From an uncultured Bacilli bacterium (GTDB lineage Bacteria; Bacillota_I; Bacilli_A; RF39; UBA660), in NCBI GenBank assembly GCA_944358535.1, contig CALVRH010000008.1, positions 1 through 44,684 of the forward strand: a stretch of 44,684 bases of DNA, given 5' to 3'. Shown one piece after another: positions 32,661-39,503 of this stretch (within the stretch, counting starts at the first letter, position 1; each line of letters starts with the position of its first letter). The notes under the pieces are model-generated. The model saw nothing but the letters and a program-made list of their open reading frames with translations. It was not told where the DNA came from and searched no databases. The position numbers were made by a program, and so were the translations under genes.

Positions 32661-32680
32661 TAAAGGAAAGAATTCCTTTA
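32661..32680 (-). terminator. Hairpin between the precursor gene and the enzyme genes
   Basis: On the minus strand TAAAGGAA and TTCCTTTA form a perfect 8-bp stem with a TTCT loop, starting at the precursor's stop codon. No long T-run follows. It could be a partial terminator or an RNA stability element that keeps peptide output above enzyme output, as is common in RiPP operons. Confidence 0.6.
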
Positions 32681-32770
32681 GTTAACATCACAAGTTCCAC
32701 AATTAATTGCACAAATTTCTTTTAATTCTTGTTCTTCTTGTGCTTTAACCTTTTCAGCATTATTTTGCAT
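32678..32770 (-). CDS. Cys-rich RiPP precursor peptide (30 residues)
   Basis: A short frame with AAGGAGG 8 bases before its ATG encodes 30 residues. A charged, helical leader begins MQNNAEKVKAQEEQELK, and the peptide ends EICAINCGTCDVN. Three Cys lie in the last 11 residues with spacing CX3CX2C. It sits first in the operon, directly before RRE and radical SAM genes, the classic place of a precursor. There is no double-Gly leader cleavage site. The three Cys, Asn and Thr residues offer sites for thioether crosslinks or cluster binding. No clear promoter lies in the 64 bases before it; it may be read from the rel promoter. Confidence 0.82.
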   Translation of the reverse strand: MQNNAEKVKAQEEQELKEICAINCGTCDVN

Positions 32771-32834
32771 TTGTTTTCCCTCCTTTTTATTTATTTAGTT
32801 TTTTGACAATGAGATCCCTATAAACTCAAAAATA

Positions 32835-34277
32835 TCACTTGCTAAATTGTTTTATTAATCTCTTTGCTCTCATAGTTTTAGCCTTATCTTGCCATTCTAA
32901 TCTTGGACCAAAAGACAAAGGATTAGTTAAAATTTTAACACGATCTTTATTTTTTAAAGTATAATCCACATTAACCATCTCATCATTAACTATCGCTGCA
33001 ATCATAGTGTTACCAATATCTGTATGTAACTTATAAGCAAAATCTATTGGTGTACTTCCTTTAGGTAATTCTATAATATCACCTTTAGGAGTATAAACAT
33101 ATATAGTTGTATTAAAAAGTTCTCTTTTAACACTATTAACAAATTCTGAATTATCAGAAATAATTGCATTCAACTCTGTAATAGATTTAAAAAATTGAAA
33201 CTTGCTTTTTAAATCATCTTGCATATTTTCTTCCGCATCGTTTTTGTGCAAATCCCAATACGCAGGAAGTCCATATGTATCAATTTTATCCATATCATGT
33301 GTTCTTATTTGCATTTGTACTAACCTGTCATTTGGTCCAAACACAGTCGTATGCAGTGACTGATACATATTAGTTTTAGGATTAAAAATATAATCTTTAA
33401 ATTTACTATTAATAGGTGGATAAACACTATGCACATAACCTAATGTTCTAAAACAATCATTTATATCATTTACCATTAATTTAATTGCCACTAAATCATG
33501 TACATCAACTATTTTCCTACCTTTATTAATTTGTTTATATAATCCATAAATACTTTTAACTCGTTCTTTATGTTCAAAAGAAATATTATTATCAGCCAAT
33601 ATATTACCTGCTTTTTCTAAACACTCGTAAATCACTTTATCCATATCATCTCTAATTTCATCTAACACTGTTGCAATATTATCATATACATCTCTTCTTA
33701 AATAATATAATGATAAATCCTCAAGCTCTGATTTTATTTGATAAGCTCCTAAATAATATGCTAAAGGAGAAAAAATTTCCATTGTTTCAAGAGCATTTTC
33801 TTTTTGTTTAAACTCACTTTTATATTCTAAAGTTCGCATATTATGAAGTCTATCAGCTAGTTTAATAATAACAATCCTAACATCCTCTTCTAAACTAGTA
33901 ATAATTTTTCTCGTATTAGTAGCAACTTGTTCATCCCTTGAAGAAAAATTCATTTTACTAATTTTTGTAACTCCATCAACTAAAGTAGCAATCATTTCAT
34001 TAAATTGAACTGCAATCTTATCTTTACTCATACTTGTATCTTCTATTGTGTCATGTAAAAGTGCAGCACATATTGTATCAGCATCTGCTTTCATTTCGGA
34101 TAATATAAAAGCGACAGAGAGGGGATGAACAATATAATCCTCACCACTCTGACGCTTTTGTCCCTCGTGCAATCTATTAGCACACCAAAACGCTCTAGAA
34201 ATCATATCTAAAGGTTTTTCATCATCAATATAGTTTTTTATGTTATTCATTAAGCTGTCGTAAGTCACTTCTCTCAT
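32835..34277 (-). CDS. rel: Rel/SpoT-type (p)ppGpp synthetase/hydrolase, C-terminally short
   Basis: The 480-residue enzyme makes and degrades the alarmone (p)ppGpp. The HD hydrolase domain contains ALLHDTIEDTS (HDxxED). The synthetase domain contains GYVHSVYPPINSKFKDYIFN and PKTNMYQSLHTTVFG; the KFKD motif corresponds to RxKD of bifunctional enzymes. A TGS domain follows (about 395-455, VYTPKGDIIELPKGSTPIDF). It stops there, lacking the helical, zinc-finger/conserved-Cys and ACT domains, which makes it about 250 residues shorter than normal Rel. The frame opens at 34346, but GAGG 8 bases before the ATG at 34277 sets the start. It is upstream of the RiPP operon on the same strand. Confidence 0.93.
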   Translation of the reverse strand: MREVTYDSLMNNIKNYIDDEKPLDMISRAFWCANRLHEGQKRQSGEDYIVHPLSVAFILSEMKADADTICAALLHDTIEDTSMSKDKIAVQFNEMIATLVDGVTKISKMNFSSRDEQVATNTRKIITSLEEDVRIVIIKLADRLHNMRTLEYKSEFKQKENALETMEIFSPLAYYLGAYQIKSELEDLSLYYLRRDVYDNIATVLDEIRDDMDKVIYECLEKAGNILADNNISFEHKERVKSIYGLYKQINKGRKIVDVHDLVAIKLMVNDINDCFRTLGYVHSVYPPINSKFKDYIFNPKTNMYQSLHTTVFGPNDRLVQMQIRTHDMDKIDTYGLPAYWDLHKNDAEENMQDDLKSKFQFFKSITELNAIISDNSEFVNSVKRELFNTTIYVYTPKGDIIELPKGSTPIDFAYKLHTDIGNTMIAAIVNDEMVNVDYTLKNKDRVKILTNPLSFGPRLEWQDKAKTMRAKRLIKQFSK

Positions 34278-34474
34278 AAAACCCACCTCATACTTAACAA
34301 AAATTATATTATTGTCAATATTACTATAATTTTCAAAAGAAATCAAGAGTTTTTCAAAAAAATGTCACTATATGTTATTTAAATTCATTTTTTATTATAT
34401 ATTTCGTTTTTCATTATATATATATCAAAAAAACGATTTTTCCTTATAAAATAAGAAAAAATCGGTAATTTCTA
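34278..34474 (-). promoter_or_regulatory. rel promoter region and tRNA-Trp terminator
   Basis: The gene-free stretch between rel and the SleB-like gene (34278-34659) holds the tRNA-Trp gene, its terminator and the rel promoter region. A TTGATT-17-TAATAT candidate and a nearby TATAAT lie within about 60 bases of the rel start. I see no additional open reading frame here. Confidence 0.5.
34427..34464 (-). terminator. tRNA-Trp terminator
   Basis: Minus-strand CGATTTTTTCTTAT and ATAAGGAAAAATCG form a long stem with a 4-base loop, followed by TTTTTTT. It lies just downstream of the tRNA-Trp gene. Confidence 0.88.
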
Positions 34475-34550
34475 TGGCAGGGGAAGCAAGACTTGAACTC
34501 ACGACATTCGGTTTTGGAGACCGACGTTCTACCAACTGAACTATTCCCCT
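34475..34550 (-). tRNA. trnW: tRNA-Trp (anticodon CCA)
   Basis: The 76-base minus-strand sequence folds as a cloverleaf. The acceptor arms are AGGGGAA and TTCCCCT with an encoded CCA end. The D-arm region is AGTTCAGTTGGTAGAAC. The anticodon stem TCGGT/ACCGA encloses the loop CTCCAAA (anticodon CCA), and the T-arm contains GTTCAAG. A CCA anticodon reading UGG agrees with use of TGA as stop in this genome. Confidence 0.97.
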
Positions 34551-34659
34551 AAAACAAAGACAAGTAAATTATATCACAACATTACAAGCTTTTCAACTTT
34601 TTTAAAACGTTCTATCAATATTTTATTAGAAAAACATATAATATATTGGTGATTTTACT

Positions 34660-35088
34660 ATGTCTGTAATTAGAACAACTGATACTGAAAGAGATCTACT
34701 TGCAAGATTAATGCGAGCTGAAGCTGTTGGTGAAGGTGACTTAGGCATGCTTATGGTTGGTAATGTAGTTATCAATAGAGCCCTAGCCAACTGTCTAACT
34801 TTCAAAAACATAGATACAATAAGTGAAGTTATCTACCAAAATCCAGGAGGTTTTTCTGGAGTTGATAGTCCACTATTTTTTAGTAACCCCACAACGGTTG
34901 AAAGAAACCTGGCCAATAGAGTAATAAAAGGAGAATACTACCACCCAGCCACTCATGCTTTATGGTTCTACGCACCAAAAACTGGAGAATCTTGTAAAAC
35001 TACATGGTGGGATCAATATAATGTTGGTAGATATAAAAACCATTGCTTCTATGCCCCATCTCCTGGAGAATGTCCAGAAATACGATAA
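34660..35088 (+). CDS. SleB/CwlJ-like cell wall hydrolase
   Basis: The 142-residue protein is a Hydrolase_2 domain. It has LLARLMRAEAVGEGDLGMLM with the catalytic Glu in the AEAxGE motif, VGNVVINRALANC, ISEVIYQNPGGFSGV and NPTTVERNLANRVIKG. Family members such as CwlJ and SleB degrade cortex peptidoglycan during spore germination; others cleave vegetative wall. No signal peptide is visible, as in CwlJ. GGTGAT precedes the ATG. It is a single plus-strand gene between tRNA-Trp and the convergent HtrA gene. Presence alone does not prove sporulation. Confidence 0.9.
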   Translation: MSVIRTTDTERDLLARLMRAEAVGEGDLGMLMVGNVVINRALANCLTFKNIDTISEVIYQNPGGFSGVDSPLFFSNPTTVERNLANRVIKGEYYHPATHALWFYAPKTGESCKTTWWDQYNVGRYKNHCFYAPSPGECPEIR

Positions 35089-35094
35089 AAGACT

Positions 35095-36180
35095 CTAATT
35101 AGAGTCTCCTATTTGCTGAGTTAACTCAAGTGTTAACTCTTTTTCATTTCCATTTCTAACAATAGTTAATTTAACCGTGTCACCAATATTGTGTTTATAT
35201 AAAAGATACTTCAAATGTGCTGAATTCTTAATCTTAGTACCATCAAGCTCTATAATAACATCATTTCTCTGTAACCCAGCCTTTTCAGCATCTGAGCCAC
35301 TTTCAACAGAATCAACAACAACACCAGAATCAACATTATCATCAATACGTAAATCACTATATCCAAGTAATGGCAAACTATCTAAATCATAAAGAGATAC
35401 ACCAATAACCGGTCTTGCAATAGCCTCACCATTTTCTAATTTATCTATTTGTGACATTGCAACCTCAATTGGAATTGCAAATCCCATACCTTCAACAGAA
35501 CTTTCAACTAATTTTACTGAATTAATACCAATAACCTCGCCATTTATATTTACAAGTGGACCACCACTATTACCAGGATTAATAGATGCATCTATTTGAA
35601 TAGCCTCCATCATATATGAAGAGCCATTATTTGTCACTGTAATTTCTCTATTTTCACCAGAAATTATTCCTTTGGTAACCGTACCAGCATAATCCGTACT
35701 AACTGGTGTACCAACCGTAAATACAGTATCACCTATTTTAGCCTCTGTACTGTCGCCAATTTCAGCAACCTGTAATACTTTATCTCCATCAATTCTTAAA
35801 ACTGCAATATCCATATAAGCATCAGTTCCTAAAACCTCTGCATCAACTTCCTCACCAGAACTTAAAGTAAGCTTAACTTCTGTAGCGTTTTCAACAACAT
35901 GATTATTTGTAAGAACATAACCATACTTATTATCCTTTTTATAAACAAATCCAGAGCCATAACCTGTAAGACGACCATTTTGATAATTACTTACAACTGC
36001 CACTGAATCATAAACTTTATCAATAGATTCATTAATTGAATCATTTGAAGTAATTGTTACATTTTTCTTAACTAAACTATCACTATTATTAGAATCATTA
36101 TTCACAAAATATAAAGTTCCAGTAACTCCAAGCGCTAAAACAATTAAAATAATAACAACATTCACTATTCGTTCTCGCAT
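35095..36180 (-). CDS. HtrA-like serine protease with PDZ domain
   Basis: The 361-residue protein is a trypsin-like envelope quality-control protease. A membrane anchor lies at about 7-26. The protease domain shows the triad: His in VLTNNHVVENA, Asp in DAYMDIAVLRI, and Ser in INPGNSGGPLVN. One PDZ domain follows (about 260-350, with SDAEKAGLQRNDVIIELDG). GGAGG lies 6 bases before the ATG. It is transcribed with the Abi-type gene upstream (10 bases apart), though co-regulation is only suggested by spacing. Confidence 0.95.
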   Translation of the reverse strand: MRERIVNVVIILIVLALGVTGTLYFVNNDSNNSDSLVKKNVTITSNDSINESIDKVYDSVAVVSNYQNGRLTGYGSGFVYKKDNKYGYVLTNNHVVENATEVKLTLSSGEEVDAEVLGTDAYMDIAVLRIDGDKVLQVAEIGDSTEAKIGDTVFTVGTPVSTDYAGTVTKGIISGENREITVTNNGSSYMMEAIQIDASINPGNSGGPLVNINGEVIGINSVKLVESSVEGMGFAIPIEVAMSQIDKLENGEAIARPVIGVSLYDLDSLPLLGYSDLRIDDNVDSGVVVDSVESGSDAEKAGLQRNDVIIELDGTKIKNSAHLKYLLYKHNIGDTVKLTIVRNGNEKELTLELTQQIGDSN

Positions 36181-36190
36181 AAAATACCTC

Positions 36191-37123
36191 CTATTCTGCT
36201 TCCTTTATATCATACCAATTGCTTGGAAAACCAATTCTATTTAAAATAGTATCAAGTGGTACAACATTTATAGCTTCATCTAAAAGAGTAACTTCCCTCT
36301 TTATCTCTTCAATCATTACATCAAAATCTTCTTTTCTAAGCATAACCTTCATAATAATAACTAAACTAAATAAATCATTCTTTCCAAATATATATCCATC
36401 ATCGTCACTAGGAATAGCTAAAATCTCATGATACCTTGAATCAGGAATAACCCTTTGAGTTCTATGATCATATAAAATATCCTCATGCGCACATACATTT
36501 CTAAAATTTGAAAGTAACGACAAATATATTCCTAAAACTTCAGGATTTATCTTATAAAATTTACTTATCTCAAACTTATCCTCATCCTTTAAAATATCAT
36601 AAAACTCTGCCATTATTCCAAAAGATAATACTTTAACCAAAATCCAAAGTGGTATATAACCATAATTTTCAATATAATGATAAGTTGCTGCATGCTTACG
36701 ACCATTAACTCTAATTTGCCTCTTAACTTTATTTAAAACATCATACACCTGTCTAGACTGTAAACTATCTTGAGAAAAATTTTCGGGATTTAAATAATCT
36801 TTTTCTTTAAAACCATATTTTCTAGACAATTGATAACTCACAATCGACTTAATATTATTCTCAACAATCAAAATATTCTTAAAAAAAGTATTCCTAATAG
36901 CTCTATCAAATAAAAATGTCGCATATAACTCATCAAAAGTCGTACCAGGCAAAAACTTTTTTCCAGTTTCTCTCGTCATAAATAAATGACGATAACCACT
37001 AATAAAAAAATAATTCTCCCTAAGCAAAATTTCCCTAGTTCTTTTATCATTATCAATAATTAGGCCTTTCCGCTGTAAAATTTCTACTTGTTCATCTATC
37101 GTTTTAAATATTTTTTCTGTCAT
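36191..37123 (-). CDS. Abi family (AbiD/AbiF, Abi_2) HEPN protein
   Basis: The 310-residue protein belongs to the Abi_2 family of abortive phage infection proteins. It starts KIFKTIDEQVEILQRKGLII and has NYFFISGYRHLF and FDRAIRNTFFKNILIVENNI. It also carries the HEPN RNase-type motif R-x4-H in SNFRNVCAHEDILYDHR. Such proteins are thought to act as toxic RNases upon phage infection. The frame starts at 37138, but AGGTGA before the ATG at 37123 sets the start. It lies among housekeeping envelope genes, without an obvious antitoxin or mobile element next to it. A role in defence is inferred from the family. Confidence 0.88.
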   Translation of the reverse strand: MTEKIFKTIDEQVEILQRKGLIIDNDKRTREILLRENYFFISGYRHLFMTRETGKKFLPGTTFDELYATFLFDRAIRNTFFKNILIVENNIKSIVSYQLSRKYGFKEKDYLNPENFSQDSLQSRQVYDVLNKVKRQIRVNGRKHAATYHYIENYGYIPLWILVKVLSFGIMAEFYDILKDEDKFEISKFYKINPEVLGIYLSLLSNFRNVCAHEDILYDHRTQRVIPDSRYHEILAIPSDDDGYIFGKNDLFSLVIIMKVMLRKEDFDVMIEEIKREVTLLDEAINVVPLDTILNRIGFPSNWYDIKEAE

Positions 37124-37185
37124 ATACTCACCTATCAAACATTATAGCACAAAAACTATCCCCTTTTATGATAAAAGTGTGAAAT

Positions 37186-37848
37186 TTAATTACTAAAATA
37201 TAAATTAACAGCATTCCTAATCACAGTAGCTATCTTATTTTGGTAAGTATCACTTTTAAGTAATGCGCGCTCACTAGCATTAGATAAAAATCCAACTTCC
37301 AAAAGTACCCCAGGTCTACTAACCCTACGTTGCAAATATTTTGTACTATTTTCCTTATAATCTCTATCTGTATTCAAATTCTTTTTAAATTCCTCTTGAA
37401 AAATTTCCGCAATCTTTTTATTCTCAGGATTAATCGTATCATAATAAACCTCTGCGCCATGTAATGTACCACTATCTTCCGCATTTAAATGAATAGATAA
37501 ATATAAATCACAATTAGACTGATTTATTATATTAGCCCGTCTAGATAAATCACTACGTTTCCTGTTCCATGCATTACTAACAGATAAATCATAATCACCA
37601 TATCTTGTCAAATAAACAATTGCCCCATCTTGTCTTAAAAGATTCATTACCTTATTTACAATCTTCAAATTTAAATCAGACTCTTTAACATTCTTGTAAA
37701 AAGCCCCACTATCTGCTCCTCCATGACCAGCATCCAAATAAATAACCTTAGAAAGTAAAGAAAGATTATTATCCTTAGCACTAACATAGTTAAAAAAACA
37801 TAATAAAGCAAGTAAAAAAACTAAAGCTAAAGCCTTATATTTAAACAT
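37186..37848 (-). CDS. N-acetylmuramoyl-L-alanine amidase (Amidase_3, CwlD-like)
   Basis: The 220-residue protein cleaves the amide bond between N-acetylmuramic acid and L-Ala in peptidoglycan. An N-terminal signal or anchor helix (about 5-24) precedes the amidase domain. Zinc and catalytic residues are visible: His in YLDAGHGGADSGA, Glu in VKESDLNLK, His in LYLSIHLNAED, and Glu in GVLLEVGFLSNASE. Size and lack of binding domains fit CwlD-type amidases, which in spore formers act in cortex maturation. AGGTGAT precedes the ATG. It is a single gene between the Abi protein and the sortase. Confidence 0.93.
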   Translation of the reverse strand: MFKYKALALVFLLALLCFFNYVSAKDNNLSLLSKVIYLDAGHGGADSGAFYKNVKESDLNLKIVNKVMNLLRQDGAIVYLTRYGDYDLSVSNAWNRKRSDLSRRANIINQSNCDLYLSIHLNAEDSGTLHGAEVYYDTINPENKKIAEIFQEEFKKNLNTDRDYKENSTKYLQRRVSRPGVLLEVGFLSNASERALLKSDTYQNKIATVIRNAVNLYFSN

Positions 37849-37922
37849 AAAATCACCTATAATATTTTATTCCTTTATTTTCTTCTTATTCTCTTATTTG
37901 AAACAGTCCAAAGGAAACCATT

Positions 37923-38540
37923 CTATTTTAAATAGCCAATTACAACTAATTGTCGGTCATTTCCAAAACAAGTAATTAAAGTAATTGTCGTCTTACTCTT
38001 ATCTCTTTTAATTGCCACTTTTCCAGTCTTTAAAACATCATAAATCTTGGAAACCTCATAAATATACATATTACCTTTATAACTTACCATCACCTCATCA
38101 CCAATCTTAAGCTTGTGTAAATTTCTAAAATATCCTAAAGATGTATTGCCATTATGAGCTGCCAAAATTAAATTTCCGCCTAATACATCAGGCCTAGTAG
38201 AAGGTTTTAAAATTTCAACATTCTTATTAACATCATTTTGATAAGAGTCAATATTATATAAACTTTTTTTTAAACTAATTTTTGGAATTTCAAGTATTCC
38301 AAAATAATCTTCAACTAAATTTTTTTGATTCGTCAAAACCTTATTCACATTTTCATTCACTTTATTTTCATTACTCTTAATTTCCTTATCACTTTCATCA
38401 TAAGCATTAACCACCACTGGTTCATAATCTTTAATTTCATGAACCTCGTTTAATACATAACTGCAAAAATAATAATGTCCAAGAATCACTAAAATTAAAC
38501 CTATATTTTTAATGCATTTTCGAAAGAACAATTCCTGCAC
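37923..38540 (-). CDS. Sortase
   Basis: The ~205-residue protein is a cysteine transpeptidase that links surface proteins to the cell wall. A membrane anchor lies near the N-terminus (about 12-30). The catalytic residues are all present: His in NLILAAHNGNTS, Cys in TITLITCFGNDR, and Arg in the same segment. The start is uncertain: the frame overlaps the end of the upstream surface-protein gene by 32 bases. A GTG at 38540 is the first candidate and has only a weak ribosome site. Its direct neighbour ends in VPNTG, a sortase-type signal, and is its probable substrate. The class cannot be fixed by eye. Confidence 0.92.
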   Translation of the reverse strand: MQELFFRKCIKNIGLILVILGHYYFCSYVLNEVHEIKDYEPVVVNAYDESDKEIKSNENKVNENVNKVLTNQKNLVEDYFGILEIPKISLKKSLYNIDSYQNDVNKNVEILKPSTRPDVLGGNLILAAHNGNTSLGYFRNLHKLKIGDEVMVSYKGNMYIYEVSKIYDVLKTGKVAIKRDKSKTTITLITCFGNDRQLVVIGYLK

Positions 38541-39402
38541 CCACTAACAAAGTCCCAACAAATCCAGAAATACTATAAACACCTGTATTAGGCACTTCAA
38601 CAACCTCAGGTATCTCTTCGTTAACAACACTAATATAAGTATCTTTATCATAAGTAATTCTTAAAGCCGATAATTTTTGAGAATTTCCATTACTATAAAC
38701 AAGTAATGGGGCATCATCATAATGCTTCCTCTTAAGCATTAACTTTTCTAAAGGTACCTCATCACTATTTAAAGTAATCTTAAGTTCATTATCACCTAAA
38801 GTAACCTTATGATATTTGCTATCAGATATCTCATATTCATCTAAAACATTATTTTCATCCTTCAAAGTAAGTGTCTGTCCTACTTCTCCCTTAAATATCT
38901 TCTCACTAAAACTAGGTTTTAAGTCATGGTTTTTAACCAAAGTTAATATCTCTTCTTTTTCCTTACTAATATCAATAACTTGACCAGTATAATTTTCTCC
39001 AGTAGTCCAAACAACCTCAGTCTCTGGACGAACAGCTTTCCATATCAATTCCTGGGCTGCTATATAATAATAATTTGTCTGATGCCCTGGATAATCATAT
39101 CCATAATAACCTATCTTTTCAATATACTCTTTTAAATCATCTGAAAAAGAGACTATATTCCAATCAGTATAAATATCATAATAATTATCTAAAATCTCAA
39201 CTCCAGGTTCAATGCAATAAGCAATTCGATCATCCATTTGAAACATCGTAGCAGTATTAGTTTTAAACTTTCCATCAAGCTTTCGATTATAAGCAATTCC
39301 ATGTAACTTATTATATTTAATTCTAACCTCTTTTGCATGTATATCAAAACTAGGCATTAAACAAATAGATAAAAGTAATAAAAGTGTTAAAAATTTTTTC
39401 AT
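38509..39402 (-). CDS. Thioester-domain surface adhesin with VPNTG sorting signal
   Basis: The 297-residue protein has a signal peptide (to about HAKE, 23). A thioester domain follows (about 40-165): Cys in RIAYCIEPGVEI and Gln in YYIAAQELIWKAV, the pair that forms the internal Cys-Gln thioester in Gram-positive adhesins. A beta domain comes next (about 180-270). It ends with VPNTG, a hydrophobic helix and the short tail KMH. The thioester can bind host proteins covalently. AAAGGAG lies 6 bases before the ATG at 39402. The ~43-base element shared with the Rpn gene lies just upstream. It overlaps the sortase gene. Confidence 0.87.
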   Translation of the reverse strand: MKKFLTLLLLLSICLMPSFDIHAKEVRIKYNKLHGIAYNRKLDGKFKTNTATMFQMDDRIAYCIEPGVEILDNYYDIYTDWNIVSFSDDLKEYIEKIGYYGYDYPGHQTNYYYIAAQELIWKAVRPETEVVWTTGENYTGQVIDISKEKEEILTLVKNHDLKPSFSEKIFKGEVGQTLTLKDENNVLDEYEISDSKYHKVTLGDNELKITLNSDEVPLEKLMLKRKHYDDAPLLVYSNGNSQKLSALRITYDKDTYISVVNEEIPEVVEVPNTGVYSISGFVGTLLVGAGIVLSKMH

Positions 39403-39420
39403 ATATATCTCCTTTCTCAG

Positions 39421-39463
39421 CCCCTTCATACATTAACATACGACGTCAAAAACATATTTCCTT
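39421..39463 (-). promoter_or_regulatory. Shared upstream element, copy 2
   Basis: On the minus strand AAGGAAAT, ten variable bases, CGTCGTATGTT and an A/T stretch ending in GAAGGGG. Compared with copy 1 at 15859-15901 the outer and central blocks are identical and equally spaced, with about three quarters of 43 positions matching. It sits 18 bases before the adhesin start codon and right after the preceding gene's terminator. Confidence 0.6.
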
Positions 39464-39473
39464 CAAAAAAATA

Positions 39474-39503
39474 AAAAAACTTACAATTTTATGCAAGTTT
39501 TTT
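39474..39503 (-). terminator. Terminator of the YfhO gene
   Basis: Minus-strand AAAAAACTTGCA pairs with TGTAAGTTTTTT (one mismatch) around a short A/T loop, with the T-run continuing downstream. It overlaps the end of the YfhO gene at 39489. Confidence 0.78.

Noticed and set aside
35089-35110. GACTCTAATTAGAGTC palindrome as a terminator or operator
   Set aside because: The stem is short, lacks a T-run and overlaps the end of the htrA gene; too weak to annotate.
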